Shown in pieces: positions 19,635-29,463 of a stretch of DNA of 64,000 bases. This DNA is from Paenibacillus zeisoli (lineage in GTDB: Bacteria > Bacillota > Bacilli > Paenibacillales > Paenibacillaceae). Both the position numbers and the translations under genes were made by a program. The stretch spans positions 423,549 to 487,548 of the forward strand of contig NZ_RZNX01000002.1 in NCBI RefSeq assembly GCF_003994465.1, read 5' to 3'. Each line of letters begins with the position of its first letter. Within the stretch, counting starts at the first letter, position 1. Below the pieces are notes generated by a model. It was not told where the DNA came from, did no database searches, and saw nothing but the letters and a program-made list of their open reading frames with translations.

Positions 19635-19831
19635 GACTATCCCTCTTTCCATGATTATGACTTTACTTGTTCCTATTCTTTCCTGAAAGTGCAAGCAGTA
19701 TCGATAATATAATGAAACAATTTGAATATGGATAAACACGTATTAAATAATTTAATCAGCTTCTTCTATTCCACAAGTTCAGGAAGCATTTCTGAGCAGA
19801 ATCAATAACTTAGATATAAATAATTTATGTG

Positions 19832-19893
19832 TTGACCATATACTGTTTATGCCATATACTTTGTATAAATTACAGTTTAAACCATAAACAGTA
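19832..19893 (+). promoter_or_regulatory. MFS promoter overlapped by a TetR-type operator
   Basis: TTGACC (19832-19837), 17 bp, then TATACT (19855-19860). The inverted repeat TACTGTTTATG (19841-19851) / CATAAACAGTA (19883-19893) lies in the spacer and next to the ribosome site. The same half-site occurs in front of the nearby TetR gene. Confidence 0.7.
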
Positions 19894-19907
19894 AGGAGTG
19901 GTTTTTA

Positions 19908-21452
19908 ATGATTCATGCAAACTCAACCCCCGTCAAGCTTGCAGGCCGCAAGGAATGGATCGCGCTATGCGTGCTGTGCCTTCCTTTGATGGTTGTATCG
20001 ATGGACGTCTCCGTCCTTTTCTTCGCTGCGCCGGACATTGCTGCAGATCTACGTCCTACCGCGACTGAGCAGTTATGGATATTTGACATCTACGGGTTCA
20101 TCCTCGCTGGTCTGCTGCTGACCATGGGAGTGATTGGTGACCGAATCGGACGCCGCCAGCTGTTAATGATGGGCTCTGTGGGATTTGCCCTGTGTTCGCT
20201 GTTCGCCGCATTCGCCCAGACTGCCGGATCCCTGATTCTAGCCCGCGGCATTCTTGGAATTGCGGGAGCAACCCTCATGCCGTCAACGTTGGCCCTCGTT
20301 CGCACGATGTTTCAAGACCCTAACCAGCGAACCAAAGCCATGTCAATATGGAGTGCCGTCATGGCCAGCGGCGTCACAATCGGGCCGATTATTGGCGGCC
20401 TGCTCATTGAGTCCTTCTCCTGGGGATCCGTGTTCCTGATTAACATCCCCGCTATGGCGCTGCTGCTCATTATCGCCCCTTTCCTACTCCCCGAGTCCCG
20501 CAGTGCGGTTCGCACCCGGATTGACCTTCTCAGCTCTCTTCTTGCTCTCGCCGCCATCCTGCCCATTACTTACGGAGTCAAAACCCTGGCCGAAAACGGT
20601 TGGGCCACACTTCCAACTGTTATACTCGCGGCCGGTCTTGCCGCCGGACTTGTGTTCGTGCGTCGGCAGTGGACTATTCCTAACCCTCTAATTGATCTCC
20701 ATGCGCTGATGGATCGGCGCACTGGGGGGTCGATCTTCATTAATCTGATCGCAACGTTTGCCCTTATGGCCAGCGCACTGGTCAATACCCAATTCCTCCA
20801 GTCGGTCCTTGGGTACTCCCCGTTCACCGCCGCCCTGTGGAGCATGCTGCCTTCCGTTCTCGTCGGAGCAGCGGCGCCGATCGCCGCCAAGCTGTCCCTC
20901 TCGCACGGAAGACCGCGCATCATGGCCGGGGGCTTCCTGTTGTCGGCGATCGGGTTCCTCGTCCTAACCCAGGTAAGGCTAGAAGGCTTCTCCCCCCTGA
21001 CCGTCATGCTGGTCGGAGCCGGCCTGGTCGCGGCCGGGATCGTGTCCGTCATGACCCTCGTCACCGATTATGTCGTGGGTGTAGCCCCGTCGGATCGGGC
21101 GGGAGCAGTAGGCGGACTCATTGAAACCTCCAGCGAGCTTGGAGGCGCCTTCGGAATCGCGTTGCTCGGCTGTGTCCTCACAGCGGTCTACCATCACAGT
21201 GTATCGCCGCTTCTGCCCAAGAGCCTCTCACCAGAAGCGGCTCTAACAGCTGGTCAGACTATTGCCGGCGCGTCCGCAGCAGCGCAGCAGCTGCCCGCCG
21301 TGCTATCATCGCAGGTTATGACTGCATCCCGGGAAGCCTTCATAACCGCCATGCACACTACCAGCCTGGCAGCCGCCGTCCTTGTGCTGATTACCTCAGT
21401 AATCACGATAGTGATGCTTCGTGACAAGAAAAATGTCACCCGCACCGCCTAA
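19908..21452 (+). CDS. MFS drug:H+ antiporter, DHA2 family (14 TM)
   Basis: 514 residues with about 14 hydrophobic segments. Motif A is GVIGDRIGRRQLLMMG near residue 80 and the helix-5 motif C region is around GIAGATLMPSTLALVR. Relatives such as SmvA/QacA export cationic drugs and dyes; the substrate here is unknown. AAGGAG stands before the ATG. The gene is visibly richer in G+C than its neighbours on the left. It is convergent with a TetR gene sharing its operator half-site, so drug-induced derepression is likely. A 50-bp fragment of a homologue survives at 18545. Confidence 0.88.
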   Translation: MIHANSTPVKLAGRKEWIALCVLCLPLMVVSMDVSVLFFAAPDIAADLRPTATEQLWIFDIYGFILAGLLLTMGVIGDRIGRRQLLMMGSVGFALCSLFAAFAQTAGSLILARGILGIAGATLMPSTLALVRTMFQDPNQRTKAMSIWSAVMASGVTIGPIIGGLLIESFSWGSVFLINIPAMALLLIIAPFLLPESRSAVRTRIDLLSSLLALAAILPITYGVKTLAENGWATLPTVILAAGLAAGLVFVRRQWTIPNPLIDLHALMDRRTGGSIFINLIATFALMASALVNTQFLQSVLGYSPFTAALWSMLPSVLVGAAAPIAAKLSLSHGRPRIMAGGFLLSAIGFLVLTQVRLEGFSPLTVMLVGAGLVAAGIVSVMTLVTDYVVGVAPSDRAGAVGGLIETSSELGGAFGIALLGCVLTAVYHHSVSPLLPKSLSPEAALTAGQTIAGASAAAQQLPAVLSSQVMTASREAFITAMHTTSLAAAVLVLITSVITIVMLRDKKNVTRTA

Positions 21453-21469
21453 CCAGACAATAGAACAGA

Positions 21470-21514
21470 AATAGGCTGTTTTTAAAGGTCAATGACCTTT
21501 AAAAACAGCCTATT
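21470..21514. terminator. Perfect 21-bp bidirectional terminator
   Basis: AATAGGCTGTTTTTAAAGGT... (21470-21490) and its exact complement (21494-21514) flank AAT. It separates the convergent MFS and TetR genes. Confidence 0.85.
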
Positions 21515-21541
21515 ATTACGTAACTACCTTCATTAGTACCT

Positions 21542-22345
21542 TCATTTGCCGGTTCTACCGGTCTGTATCCGATCCAAATACTGCTCAATTCCGTCCAGAA
21601 TCCGTTGAAGCCCGAATTCAACATCATCGCCGACACCGCTCTCACTTTCATTCTCTCCGGTATAGGCACCGGACATGATGACCGGATGCAGATTCGGATA
21701 TTGCTCCGGCTTGATCAGTGCCTTGAGCGCAGCCGAGTAATGAAGCCCACTGAACGCCTCCACGCTGGAACCGGCCTGAACGGCACGGTTAATGTCCCGC
21801 TGCAGCATTCCGCTGGATCGGGCGTAGCCGCTCAGCAGCAGCACTATGGACATTTTCTCGTAATCATTCAACGGCAGATCCCGCAAAGGCCGAAGCGCCC
21901 AATCCACGATGCGCAGATTATTAGGTCCCATGGGTATACTCGAAATCGGGATGTCTCCAAACCAAGGGTGCTTGCTAAAAATATGGATTGTCCCCATCAC
22001 GTAGTCCCGCAGACTCTCCCGCCACTCGTGTGGGGGCCTCTCTGGCGGCACCGGAATATCGCACGCCGCATCCTGCATAAGGAGCAGCAAATCCTCCTTG
22101 CTCGGAATATAGCGATAGAGAGACATTGCAGTAAAGCCGAACTCCGATGCGACCCTACTCATCGAGACGGCCTCCAGTCCATGCTTGTCCGCGATGTCGA
22201 TGGCTTTCGCTACGATCTGGTCTATGCTCATCTCCCGCTTTGGGCCGCGCTGAGGCGGCTTCACAAGCCCCCAACTAAGCGCTGCGCCGGCCGGAAGCAG
22301 CTTCCCCAATTCGGCTTCTTCCGGTGTAATATCCTTGTTAGCCAT
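21542..22345 (-). CDS. TetR-family repressor of the adjacent MFS pump
   Basis: About 267 residues. A 40-residue tail precedes the HTH (IDQIVAKAIDIADKHGLEAVSMSRVA, FTAMSLYRYIPSKEDLL). The C-terminal domain is of the tetracycline-repressor-like type (TetR_C_1). GGGAGG 9 bases before ATG 22345 fixes the start. ATACTGTTTAT, half of the MFS operator, lies in its own upstream region, so it probably represses both itself and the pump. Confidence 0.85.
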   Translation of the reverse strand: MANKDITPEEAELGKLLPAGAALSWGLVKPPQRGPKREMSIDQIVAKAIDIADKHGLEAVSMSRVASEFGFTAMSLYRYIPSKEDLLLLMQDAACDIPVPPERPPHEWRESLRDYVMGTIHIFSKHPWFGDIPISSIPMGPNNLRIVDWALRPLRDLPLNDYEKMSIVLLLSGYARSSGMLQRDINRAVQAGSSVEAFSGLHYSAALKALIKPEQYPNLHPVIMSGAYTGENESESGVGDDVEFGLQRILDGIEQYLDRIQTGRTGK

Positions 22346-22424
22346 CCGCTCAAACCTCCCTGTTGCATGAAGCTGGCCTATGAAAATATGGCTCAGCATA
22401 GCCCGCTTATAAAATGCTTATATA

Positions 22425-22436
22425 ATAAACAGTATA
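22425..22436 (-). promoter_or_regulatory. TetR autoregulatory half-site
   Basis: On the minus strand TATACTGTTTAT matches the left arm of the MFS operator. TATACT can also serve as a -10 with TTGTCT 18 bp upstream. Confidence 0.5.
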
Positions 22437-22512
22437 TCACAATTAAGATCCATCAGACAAAGCAGCAGATACTGGTCAAGCGATCGATGTCGGCGGCTTA
22501 GAGGACAAATCA

Positions 22513-22541
22513 AAAGGCACCCCATTAAGAGTGCCTTTGAT
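22513..22541 (-). terminator. Short terminator-like hairpin
   Basis: AAAGGCAC / GTGCCTTT with a 10-base loop, flanked by A and T. It lies between the TetR promoter region and the MATE reading frame. Confidence 0.45.
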
Positions 22542-22648
22542 TTACAGAATGTTTGTGACCACCTTATTAAAGCCTGATTCAGATAGAAACCCCACACCGC
22601 ACAGGTAAGCTATTCTCCGCCCCTCGCGGATGGGACATGCTGCGCTTC

Positions 22649-24039
22649 TTAAGCCTGTGCACCCATGCCACTCTCCGGAGCGGACACCGGCTTCACGAGC
22701 GCTTTCTTCTCCCAGGCCCGGCTTCTCCAGCGAAGCAGCATCAGGATACCGCGCAGCCATTCATCCACTGCAAACGCGATCCATACCCCAAGCAGTCCGA
22801 TCCCGAGGTGTACGCCCAGGAAGTAAGCCAGCGGCACCGAGACTCCCCACATAGAGATTACGCCCATCAGCACGGGAAAACGCGCATCCCCGGCGGCGCG
22901 CAGCGAATTGATAATGACAATATTGAAGGTCCGGCCCGGCTCAAGCACGATGGACAGCAGAAAAATACCCGCTCCAGTTGCAATGATATCAGGGTTCTTC
23001 GTGAACATACCGATCATTTCATGCCGGAATATCGCTGCTATGCTGACAACAGCGAGCGTCAGAATGAAGCTGATCTTCACGCTTCTCATGAGTCTCTGGT
23101 AAGCCGCCTTCATCTCTCCGGCGCCAACCATTTGGCCGATTAGGATCTCGGTACCCGCCCCGATCGCCATCGCAAACGCCATGAAGTAATTCGACACATT
23201 CATGACATAGACATGAGTGTTCAGTGCCGTGGGCCCGATTAAATTGACAAAGCTCATAATCATGAGATACTGCGAGTGCCAGGAGAGATGCTCGCCCGCA
23301 GCAGGCAGGCCGACGCCCATAATCTGCTTCACATACGGACCGTTCGAAGTAACATAATCTTTACGGCGAATCGGCGCAGGAACCCTGCGATACAAAATGA
23401 CGAACAGAACAACGATACCGAGCAAGCGGCAACGACCGTCGAGATGGCCGCTCCCGTTATCCCCCATTCCGGGAAGCCCCAGTTACCGAAGATAAGCAGG
23501 TAATTCCCTGTTATATGAATCAAATTGACCCCTAATGTCACGTACATCACGCTCTTCGTGTGTCCGCTCGACCGGATAACAGATGATACCGCGTAGGAGA
23601 GCGCCTCGATCCAAATAAAGCCGCCAATAATTTTTAAATAATGACTGGCCATTCCTACCTGTTCGGGACTGAGTTTCATCAGCCGCAGAAGTGGTTCTCC
23701 GAAATTAACGAGCACGACACTGACCATGATCCCGAAGATCAGGTTAATCGTAATGGCGAGCGCAGAGATGCGGCTGGCTTCCTTCTCCCGGCCGGCACCG
23801 ATGTATTGGGAGACCGCGACGCTCGTACCGATGCCAACAAAGCCAAACATCAGAATACAGAAGAAAATAATTTCGTTGGCTAACCCTACCGCCCCTGTCG
23901 CTTTGTCGGAAATGCGGCTTAACATAAATACGTCCACCGTACCCAGCATCATCCTAAGTACGGAATCGACGAATATGGGCCATGTGACAGCAAAAAGACT
24001 AAGTTTTCTCCATGATGGAATGCGATCTGATATGGTCAC
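22649..24039 (-). pseudogene. MATE-family multidrug efflux gene, frameshifted
   Basis: Two overlapping frames make one MATE protein of about 460 residues. The N-terminal half (24039 down to ~23430) has helices such as WPIFVDSVLRMMLGTVDVFMLSRI and ends in ITGAAISTVVA. The C-terminal half resumes in another frame at LLGIVVLFVILYRRV and runs to 22649. The reading shifts near 23428 (GTTGCC/GCTTGC); restoring one base, for instance one more C, would give VVARLLGIVV. MATE proteins expel drugs using Na+ or H+. The start is GTG with TAGGAG upstream. It is either a recent pseudogene or a base-call error. Confidence 0.75.
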
Positions 24040-24218
24040 GTTGTGTATGCTCCTATTATGCCTATTTGCTTTCGCTTTCCCTAGTGTAGCGCTCGTGGGC
24101 CAAATCGTCTATGAGGCTTGCGATGATATTGATGCCTCTTAGTTGTTATGGAGACCGTCAATAAGCAGAGGCGTCTTATTCCAGCTGCTTTACAATCACT
24201 GCCTCTCTCAGACTCACT

Positions 24219-24250
24219 AGGCCATTCTTTGTGGGATGGCCTTTCGCTTT
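24219..24250 (-). terminator. Terminator-like hairpin after the glycosyltransferase gene
   Basis: AGGCCAT / ATGGCCT with a 10-base loop, next to the stop of the glycosyltransferase gene. Confidence 0.5.
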
Positions 24251-25452
24251 TAAATATGATATGGACTAGCAAACTCAAGAATCTCATCGACAGCCTGCTG
24301 ATATCCGCCTGATCTCTGGAAGGATTCCTTCATACTTGCAGCGGCCTTTTTGTAAGAGGGGAGACTTAACACATGATCTACGGTCTCGCGCAGCTCATTT
24401 GCAGTCAAGCTTGGCATTTGCAGTTGGGTGCCTGCTCCGATACTAGCGACTTGCCTCGCAATGACCGGCTGATCCGCGCTTAGCGGGATTACAATGAGCG
24501 GAACCCCGTAATAGAGGCCCTCATGAGCACTGTTCATCCCTCCATGTGTAATAAATAACTTGGCGTATTGCAGGACATCGGTCTGCGGAACGTAATTTTT
24601 GACGATGAAGTTATCAGGAATCTCCCCTAAATCAGAAGTCTGCACCTTATCTCCAATAGACATGACCACCGTATGCTCTGTGTTCCCCAGTGCCTCCATG
24701 CACAGCTTATAGAAATCAGTGGCTTGGTTGAGGACTGTGCCCAGTGAGATATAAATTGGGTACTTCCCCTTGATTGCGGTAAGGTCGAAGTGATCGCCAT
24801 TTAATCTTGTAGAGATAGATGGGCCCACAAATTTATAAGTTTGGTCGAACACTTCTTCATGGGGTTGGAACTCCCTTGTTGTATACACGAGAGTAAGCGG
24901 CGCCGGATTGCAGAACACCTCGTATGGAGAATGGATCTGTACCCCGTATTTCTCCTCTACCATGACCCTTAGGATCTGAAATCTATCCTTTATTGGCTTA
25001 ACTATTTCTATTGGGGCTTCTATAAAAGACCGTTCCAGCGTTCTATCGAAGGATACGGTTGTATGCGCAAAGGAAGTACAAGAGTTGACTGCAGGAAGCT
25101 TAAGGATCTGAGCAATTAGATGCCCACAGCCAAACATTGAGTCATGAATGATGTAATCAAAATGCTCATCCTTGATCTGTTCAAGCACGCTAGGTATGAC
25201 GACATCAGCCGTAAGCAGCAGGCCATTAACCCTTTCGAGCAGATAATTCCTTCCTCCTGAGATGAAGGCTTTAATGAACCTTTGATCGTCAAAGGTACGA
25301 ACGATAGCGCCCGTCCTCTCCATCCGCTTCCGAAAAGCCTCTATGCAGAAGTACACGACCTCTTCTCCACGTGCAATTAACTCCTGCAAAACCCCAATAG
25401 TAGGATTAATATGTCCCTCTGAGCCACCATTAATAAACAAAACACGCGCCAT
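24250..25452 (-). CDS. MGT-family (macrolide-type) UDP-glycosyltransferase, GT1
   Basis: 400 residues. The N-terminal acceptor domain begins MARVLFINGGSEGHINPTIG, with the conserved catalytic-base region GHINP. The C-terminal donor domain shows PIYISLGTV and ITHGGMNSAHEGLYYGVPLIVIPLSADQP, the sugar-nucleotide binding signature of GT1 enzymes. Relatives (YjiC, YojK, macrolide glycosyltransferases) attach glucose to small hydrophobic molecules, often to inactivate them. AAGGAG stands 8 bases before the ATG. It follows the unrecognised 540-residue gene by only 67 bp, so the two may be one transcript. Confidence 0.85.
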   Translation of the reverse strand: MARVLFINGGSEGHINPTIGVLQELIARGEEVVYFCIEAFRKRMERTGAIVRTFDDQRFIKAFISGGRNYLLERVNGLLLTADVVIPSVLEQIKDEHFDYIIHDSMFGCGHLIAQILKLPAVNSCTSFAHTTVSFDRTLERSFIEAPIEIVKPIKDRFQILRVMVEEKYGVQIHSPYEVFCNPAPLTLVYTTREFQPHEEVFDQTYKFVGPSISTRLNGDHFDLTAIKGKYPIYISLGTVLNQATDFYKLCMEALGNTEHTVVMSIGDKVQTSDLGEIPDNFIVKNYVPQTDVLQYAKLFITHGGMNSAHEGLYYGVPLIVIPLSADQPVIARQVASIGAGTQLQMPSLTANELRETVDHVLSLPSYKKAAASMKESFQRSGGYQQAVDEILEFASPYHI

Positions 25453-25519
25453 TTATACCACTCCTTAGCGTTGGGTCTCCATTTTCGTTCTCCGTTACGA
25501 AAGTTAGTTTTGGATCAAA

Positions 25520-27142
25520 TTACTTTATTTCATACACTCGTATCTTCATACTTCCGGCACCACCCTCTTCGGTTCCTGTAAGAAGACAGAGGTTGCCTCT
25601 TTCATTGGTGAATTCTTGAAATACCAATCCCTTAAGCCGATGGCGCGAGATGTCATTCAAATGCGTATCTAGTAATACAATACTGCTAACTCCCGTGAGT
25701 ACAACAGCTCTTCCATGTGAATCTACGGTCAAAAAGGTAGAGTCCTCCTCCCACTTCCTACGGGAGAGAATAAGGAATGACTCCGTATCAATCACGAGAA
25801 ACTCCTTATCATATAAGTGCACAAATAGTTTATGATTTTTAGAATCTAACACTACAGAAAAAATACTCCTGCTCTCTAAATCTAACTCTCTAATCAATTC
25901 CATCTGTTCGGTGAGAACGAAGATCTTCATACCCGGTCCGTTAGCAGTCATCGCACTGCAGCAATAGAAGGTTCTTCCTATTTCATCAAATAAAAATCTC
26001 CCTTTTCGATCATGATAACCTTCATAATTTAAACGTAATGATGCTACAACCTGCCCGCTGCGATTTAATTTCATGAGCTCCGAGGATTGACCAGAAGAGT
26101 CAATTTTGCATGAATATATCGCATTATTATTGTAATAAGGAAACCCAGGGAATGGGATCTTCCATTTGTTCTTAAAATCCGGCCCATATTCACCCAGCCA
26201 TGTCCTGTGATTGTCAATGGCTAGAAAGCTGCCTTCCTCAAGTATGTAGACTGGACTAGCTTCCATACCACTCCAGGGAAAGGGGTATTGGGATAGCATT
26301 TGCCCATCATAATCAAACAAATAATATTGTCTTCTGAGAAGACTGAAGTAAGAGAGATAACTATTGGCAGCCATTAGAAGGCCACCTCCTCTTCGGTGTT
26401 GGAAGGAGCTTACGTCAAACATAGGTTCTAAAGTACCGTTTGGAATAAAGGTATAGATCAGCTCCTGCTTGTAGGAATCAGTACTTCTATCATATGGAGG
26501 AATGCCGATGAGATATTTATGATCACCTAATATATCAATCATGGCTCCCTCAAATTCTTCAAGAAGATGTGCCTTTGTTTGATTCTTAATACGATTTCTC
26601 TTACTTGCTTCTTTAATATATTCCTCAATTATGGTTAGGTCACGTTGACAATGATACTCCTTTACCGAATCATCTATTAGCATCATCTTGTGATCTATCG
26701 AAATTGTAACACCTAAGAAATGCTGGAGTAGTTCTATCTTTTTCCCTAAGTCCTCACAAGCGAGTATCGCTTTTAAATACTTATCTTCGCTTAAATCAAA
26801 ACCTAACTCCTCAATAAATACTTTCGATTTTCCAGGTTTCCTTGGTAGGCCATATCCCTCACCACCAGTGATATGACTTGTCATTGTTTTCCCGTTTCTG
26901 TATATAGACATCCTTAGCACATCATCATCGTGATATTCAACAGACATGACACTTTGGGTGATAGCCTTTGATAATTTCTTTGCCACCTTTTCAATGTCTC
27001 CGACTTGGAAGTGCTCACTTATGATGGTAGTCCATCCATCTGAGAAAGACCCTGCAGTACTACCCGGTAATATTTTTTCTATTTCACGAATTGAGTTTGA
27101 TCTAATTTGCAGGTTAACGAATGATGTGCCCATATCTTTCAT
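25520..27142 (-). CDS. Unrecognised 540-residue protein, C-terminal half propeller-like
   Basis: I do not recognise this protein. No signal peptide or membrane segment is visible. Residues ~1-210 are mixed helix and strand. From ~230 there are repeated short beta-strand blocks with turn motifs (IPNGTLEPMF, LFDYDGQMLSQYPF, MKLNRSGQVVASLRL, IFSVVLDSKNHKLFVHLYDKEFLVIDTES), which look like a beta-propeller of irregular blades. The gene is clearly more AT-rich than its neighbours. The first ATG is only a few bases from AGGGGAG, so the ATG at 27133 may be the real start. A possible promoter is TTGACT-17-TATCTG upstream. It lies before a GT1 glycosyltransferase gene. Confidence 0.7.
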   Translation of the reverse strand: MKDMGTSFVNLQIRSNSIREIEKILPGSTAGSFSDGWTTIISEHFQVGDIEKVAKKLSKAITQSVMSVEYHDDDVLRMSIYRNGKTMTSHITGGEGYGLPRKPGKSKVFIEELGFDLSEDKYLKAILACEDLGKKIELLQHFLGVTISIDHKMMLIDDSVKEYHCQRDLTIIEEYIKEASKRNRIKNQTKAHLLEEFEGAMIDILGDHKYLIGIPPYDRSTDSYKQELIYTFIPNGTLEPMFDVSSFQHRRGGGLLMAANSYLSYFSLLRRQYYLFDYDGQMLSQYPFPWSGMEASPVYILEEGSFLAIDNHRTWLGEYGPDFKNKWKIPFPGFPYYNNNAIYSCKIDSSGQSSELMKLNRSGQVVASLRLNYEGYHDRKGRFLFDEIGRTFYCCSAMTANGPGMKIFVLTEQMELIRELDLESRSIFSVVLDSKNHKLFVHLYDKEFLVIDTESFLILSRRKWEEDSTFLTVDSHGRAVVLTGVSSIVLLDTHLNDISRHRLKGLVFQEFTNERGNLCLLTGTEEGGAGSMKIRVYEIK

Positions 27143-27289
27143 AACTCCCCTAATAATCTAATAATTAATACTTTCTGGGTCCTCGTTGTTACTTCCTTCC
27201 AGATATCAAGAAGATGTATAAAAGTCAACTAGACAAATCACAATCCAAAATTTTCATTAACAATCCATTAAAACTAAATATATATTAGG

Positions 27290-27310
27290 TGACAATGATA
27301 ATCATTATCA
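27290..27310 (+). promoter_or_regulatory. Fur box
   Basis: TGACAATGATAATCATTATCA is a near-perfect Fur operator (7-1-7 type), 46 bp before the siderophore-binding protein gene. It implies repression by iron. Confidence 0.9.
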
Positions 27311-27355
27311 AATAATGAGATCAAAAATACTCTCCCAATAAGAAAGGATGCACAC

Positions 27356-28426
27356 ATGAATACCAAAAGAAGGTCCTCATTAAACACACTATTAATCTCT
27401 ATTGTATTGATACTGGCACTAGCTGGTTGCTCAAGTCAGAAATCTGGTTCGACCCCTGAATCGACGCCCGCTGAGAGTGCTTCGGCAAGTGCCGAAACTC
27501 CTACCGCAAATGCAGAATATCCGATTAAGATCAAGCATGCTTTTGGTGAAACGGTAATCGAGAGCAAACCCAAACGGGTAGTCACCATTCAATGGGCGAA
27601 TCATGATGTTGCCCTCGCGCTCGGGGTTGTACCTGTAGGCTTCTCTGCAGCAAATTATGGTGTTCAGGATGGCAGTGGACTTTTGCCTTGGACAGCCAAA
27701 AAGCTCAAGGAACTGGGCGCGGACAAGCCGAACATCTTCCAGGATACGGACGGTCTTGATTTCGAGGCAATTTCGGACGCCAACCCGGATGTCATTCTTG
27801 CCGCTTACTCCGGTATAACCCAGGAGGACTACGATACTCTTAGTAAAATCGCTCCAGTTGTGGCCTATCCAACCACACCATGGTTAACCACTTGGCGCGA
27901 GCAAGTCCTGTTGAATGCCACAGGTATGGGCATGAAGGCAGAGGGCGAACAGCTCATTAAGGATACTGAGAAATTAATTCAAGATAAGGTCAGCGCCTAC
28001 CCTCAGATTAAGGGCAAAAAGGTGGTCTGGGTCAACTTCTCGGCTAAAGATATGTCCAAACTACATATTTATACACCTGCAGATCCCCGCGGCTCTTTCC
28101 TGCAAGAGCTTGGCATGGTCTATCCGGAAAGTGTGACGAAGGAGATTAAGGATCCTACCAGCTATTCCGTGAATCTAAGTGCTGAGAACGCAGACATGCT
28201 TAATGATGCCGATATCTTGATCGGGTATGGCGGCGAAGACTTATATCAAGCGGTGAAAGCTGATCCTCTGCTTGGCAAAATTCCTGCAATCCAGCGGGGC
28301 TCTGTTGTGTTCATTGGTGACGGTACGCCTCTGGCTGCTGCTGGGAACCCGAATCCTCTCGCGATCGCTTATACCATTGATGAGTACCTCAAATTAATCG
28401 AAGGTGCTATTAACAAGATCAAATGA
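27356..28426 (+). CDS. Iron-siderophore ABC transporter substrate-binding lipoprotein
   Basis: 356 residues. The signal peptide ends in the lipobox LALAGCS, followed by a Ser/Thr/Ala-rich linker. The mature part has the FecB/FhuD-type helical-backbone binding fold (KRVVTIQWANHDVALALGVVP, NPDVILAAYSGITQEDYDTL). It catches a ferric siderophore outside the membrane and hands it to the FecCD permeases that follow. The stop overlaps the next start (ATGA). Similar to the YfiY type; the exact siderophore cannot be told. Confidence 0.88.
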   Translation: MNTKRRSSLNTLLISIVLILALAGCSSQKSGSTPESTPAESASASAETPTANAEYPIKIKHAFGETVIESKPKRVVTIQWANHDVALALGVVPVGFSAANYGVQDGSGLLPWTAKKLKELGADKPNIFQDTDGLDFEAISDANPDVILAAYSGITQEDYDTLSKIAPVVAYPTTPWLTTWREQVLLNATGMGMKAEGEQLIKDTEKLIQDKVSAYPQIKGKKVVWVNFSAKDMSKLHIYTPADPRGSFLQELGMVYPESVTKEIKDPTSYSVNLSAENADMLNDADILIGYGGEDLYQAVKADPLLGKIPAIQRGSVVFIGDGTPLAAAGNPNPLAIAYTIDEYLKLIEGAINKIK

Positions 28427-29463
28427 GCAGCAATTCAGTGTCAGGAAAAAGGGAGCTGCGCCCGCACGTTCCGAGAAATTTCACACGCGTAATAGTGATT
28501 TGCTTAGTTCTGCTGGGACTATGTGCGGCAGCCTCTCTGGTCTTAGGCTCTCGGCTGGTGGGGATTCATGAACTGCTCGACGGTTTATTTCGTCAAGACG
28601 TGGATTCCTACGGAGCAAACGTAGTCCGCAAGCGGATCTCCCGGACTGTGTTCAGCTTGATGTGCGGTGGGGCACTCGGAGTATCCGGCGCACTCATGCA
28701 GTCGGTCACCCGCAACCCCATTGCAGACCCAAGTATACTGGGCGTTAACACAGGCGCGTCCTTGTTTGTTGTGTGCGGAATTGCATTCCTCAACATAAGT
28801 ACCGCTAACGAATACATATGGCTGGCTTTGGCGGGAGCTGCGATTACGGCTGTATTCGTATTCGGCGTTGGCTCGGTGGGACGTGGTGGAGCCACGCCCA
28901 TCAAGCTTGTGCTGGCAGGAGCGGCAACAACTGCCGCCCTGTCCTCCCTGGTCACCGCCATCATGATTCCCCGCTCTTATGTCATGGATCAGTTCAGGTT
29001 CTGGCAAGTGGGAAGCGTCGGTTCGGCTTCTTGGAGTGCAATTGCTACATTTGTCCCGTTTCTGATCATCGGGGTTTTAATCGCGATCATTACCGCTCCG
29101 GCCCTAAATGCCCTGGCACTGGGTGATGAGGTGGCGACCGGGCAGGGCGTTCGAACAGGAACACTGAGGCTTATTGCCGCTCTTGCGGGTGTTCTGTTGT
29201 GCGGGGCGGCTACTGCGCTAGCAGGCCCTATTGGCTTCATCGGCCTTTTATCCACGCACGTCATACGCCTTATTCTTGGCCCTGATTTGCGTTTTGTAAT
29301 ACCTATGTCCGCAATTTCAGGAGCCATCATTTTGACGATATCGGATATACTCGGCAGGCTCCTCGGCAGTCCGGGAGAGCTTGAAGTCGGCGTTGTTACC
29401 GCATTTATTGGAGCTCCAATTCTCATCATCCTAGCTATGAAATCGAAAGTGCGATCATTATGA
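28423..29463 (+). CDS. FecCD-family siderophore permease subunit 1
   Basis: 346 residues, about 9-10 membrane segments. Family signatures include LMCGGALGVSGALMQSVTRNPIADPSILGVNTGA and GPIGFIGLLSTHVIRLILG, the latter containing the loop that contacts the ATPase. It overlaps its neighbours by 4 bp on both sides. It forms the membrane channel as a heterodimer with the next gene product. Confidence 0.9.
   Translation: MSSNSVSGKRELRPHVPRNFTRVIVICLVLLGLCAAASLVLGSRLVGIHELLDGLFRQDVDSYGANVVRKRISRTVFSLMCGGALGVSGALMQSVTRNPIADPSILGVNTGASLFVVCGIAFLNISTANEYIWLALAGAAITAVFVFGVGSVGRGGATPIKLVLAGAATTAALSSLVTAIMIPRSYVMDQFRFWQVGSVGSASWSAIATFVPFLIIGVLIAIITAPALNALALGDEVATGQGVRTGTLRLIAALAGVLLCGAATALAGPIGFIGLLSTHVIRLILGPDLRFVIPMSAISGAIILTISDILGRLLGSPGELEVGVVTAFIGAPILIILAMKSKVRSL

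Noticed and set aside
22542..22760. 72-residue minus-strand frame overlapping the MATE 3' end
   Set aside because: It shadows the MATE gene in another frame and has no coding character.
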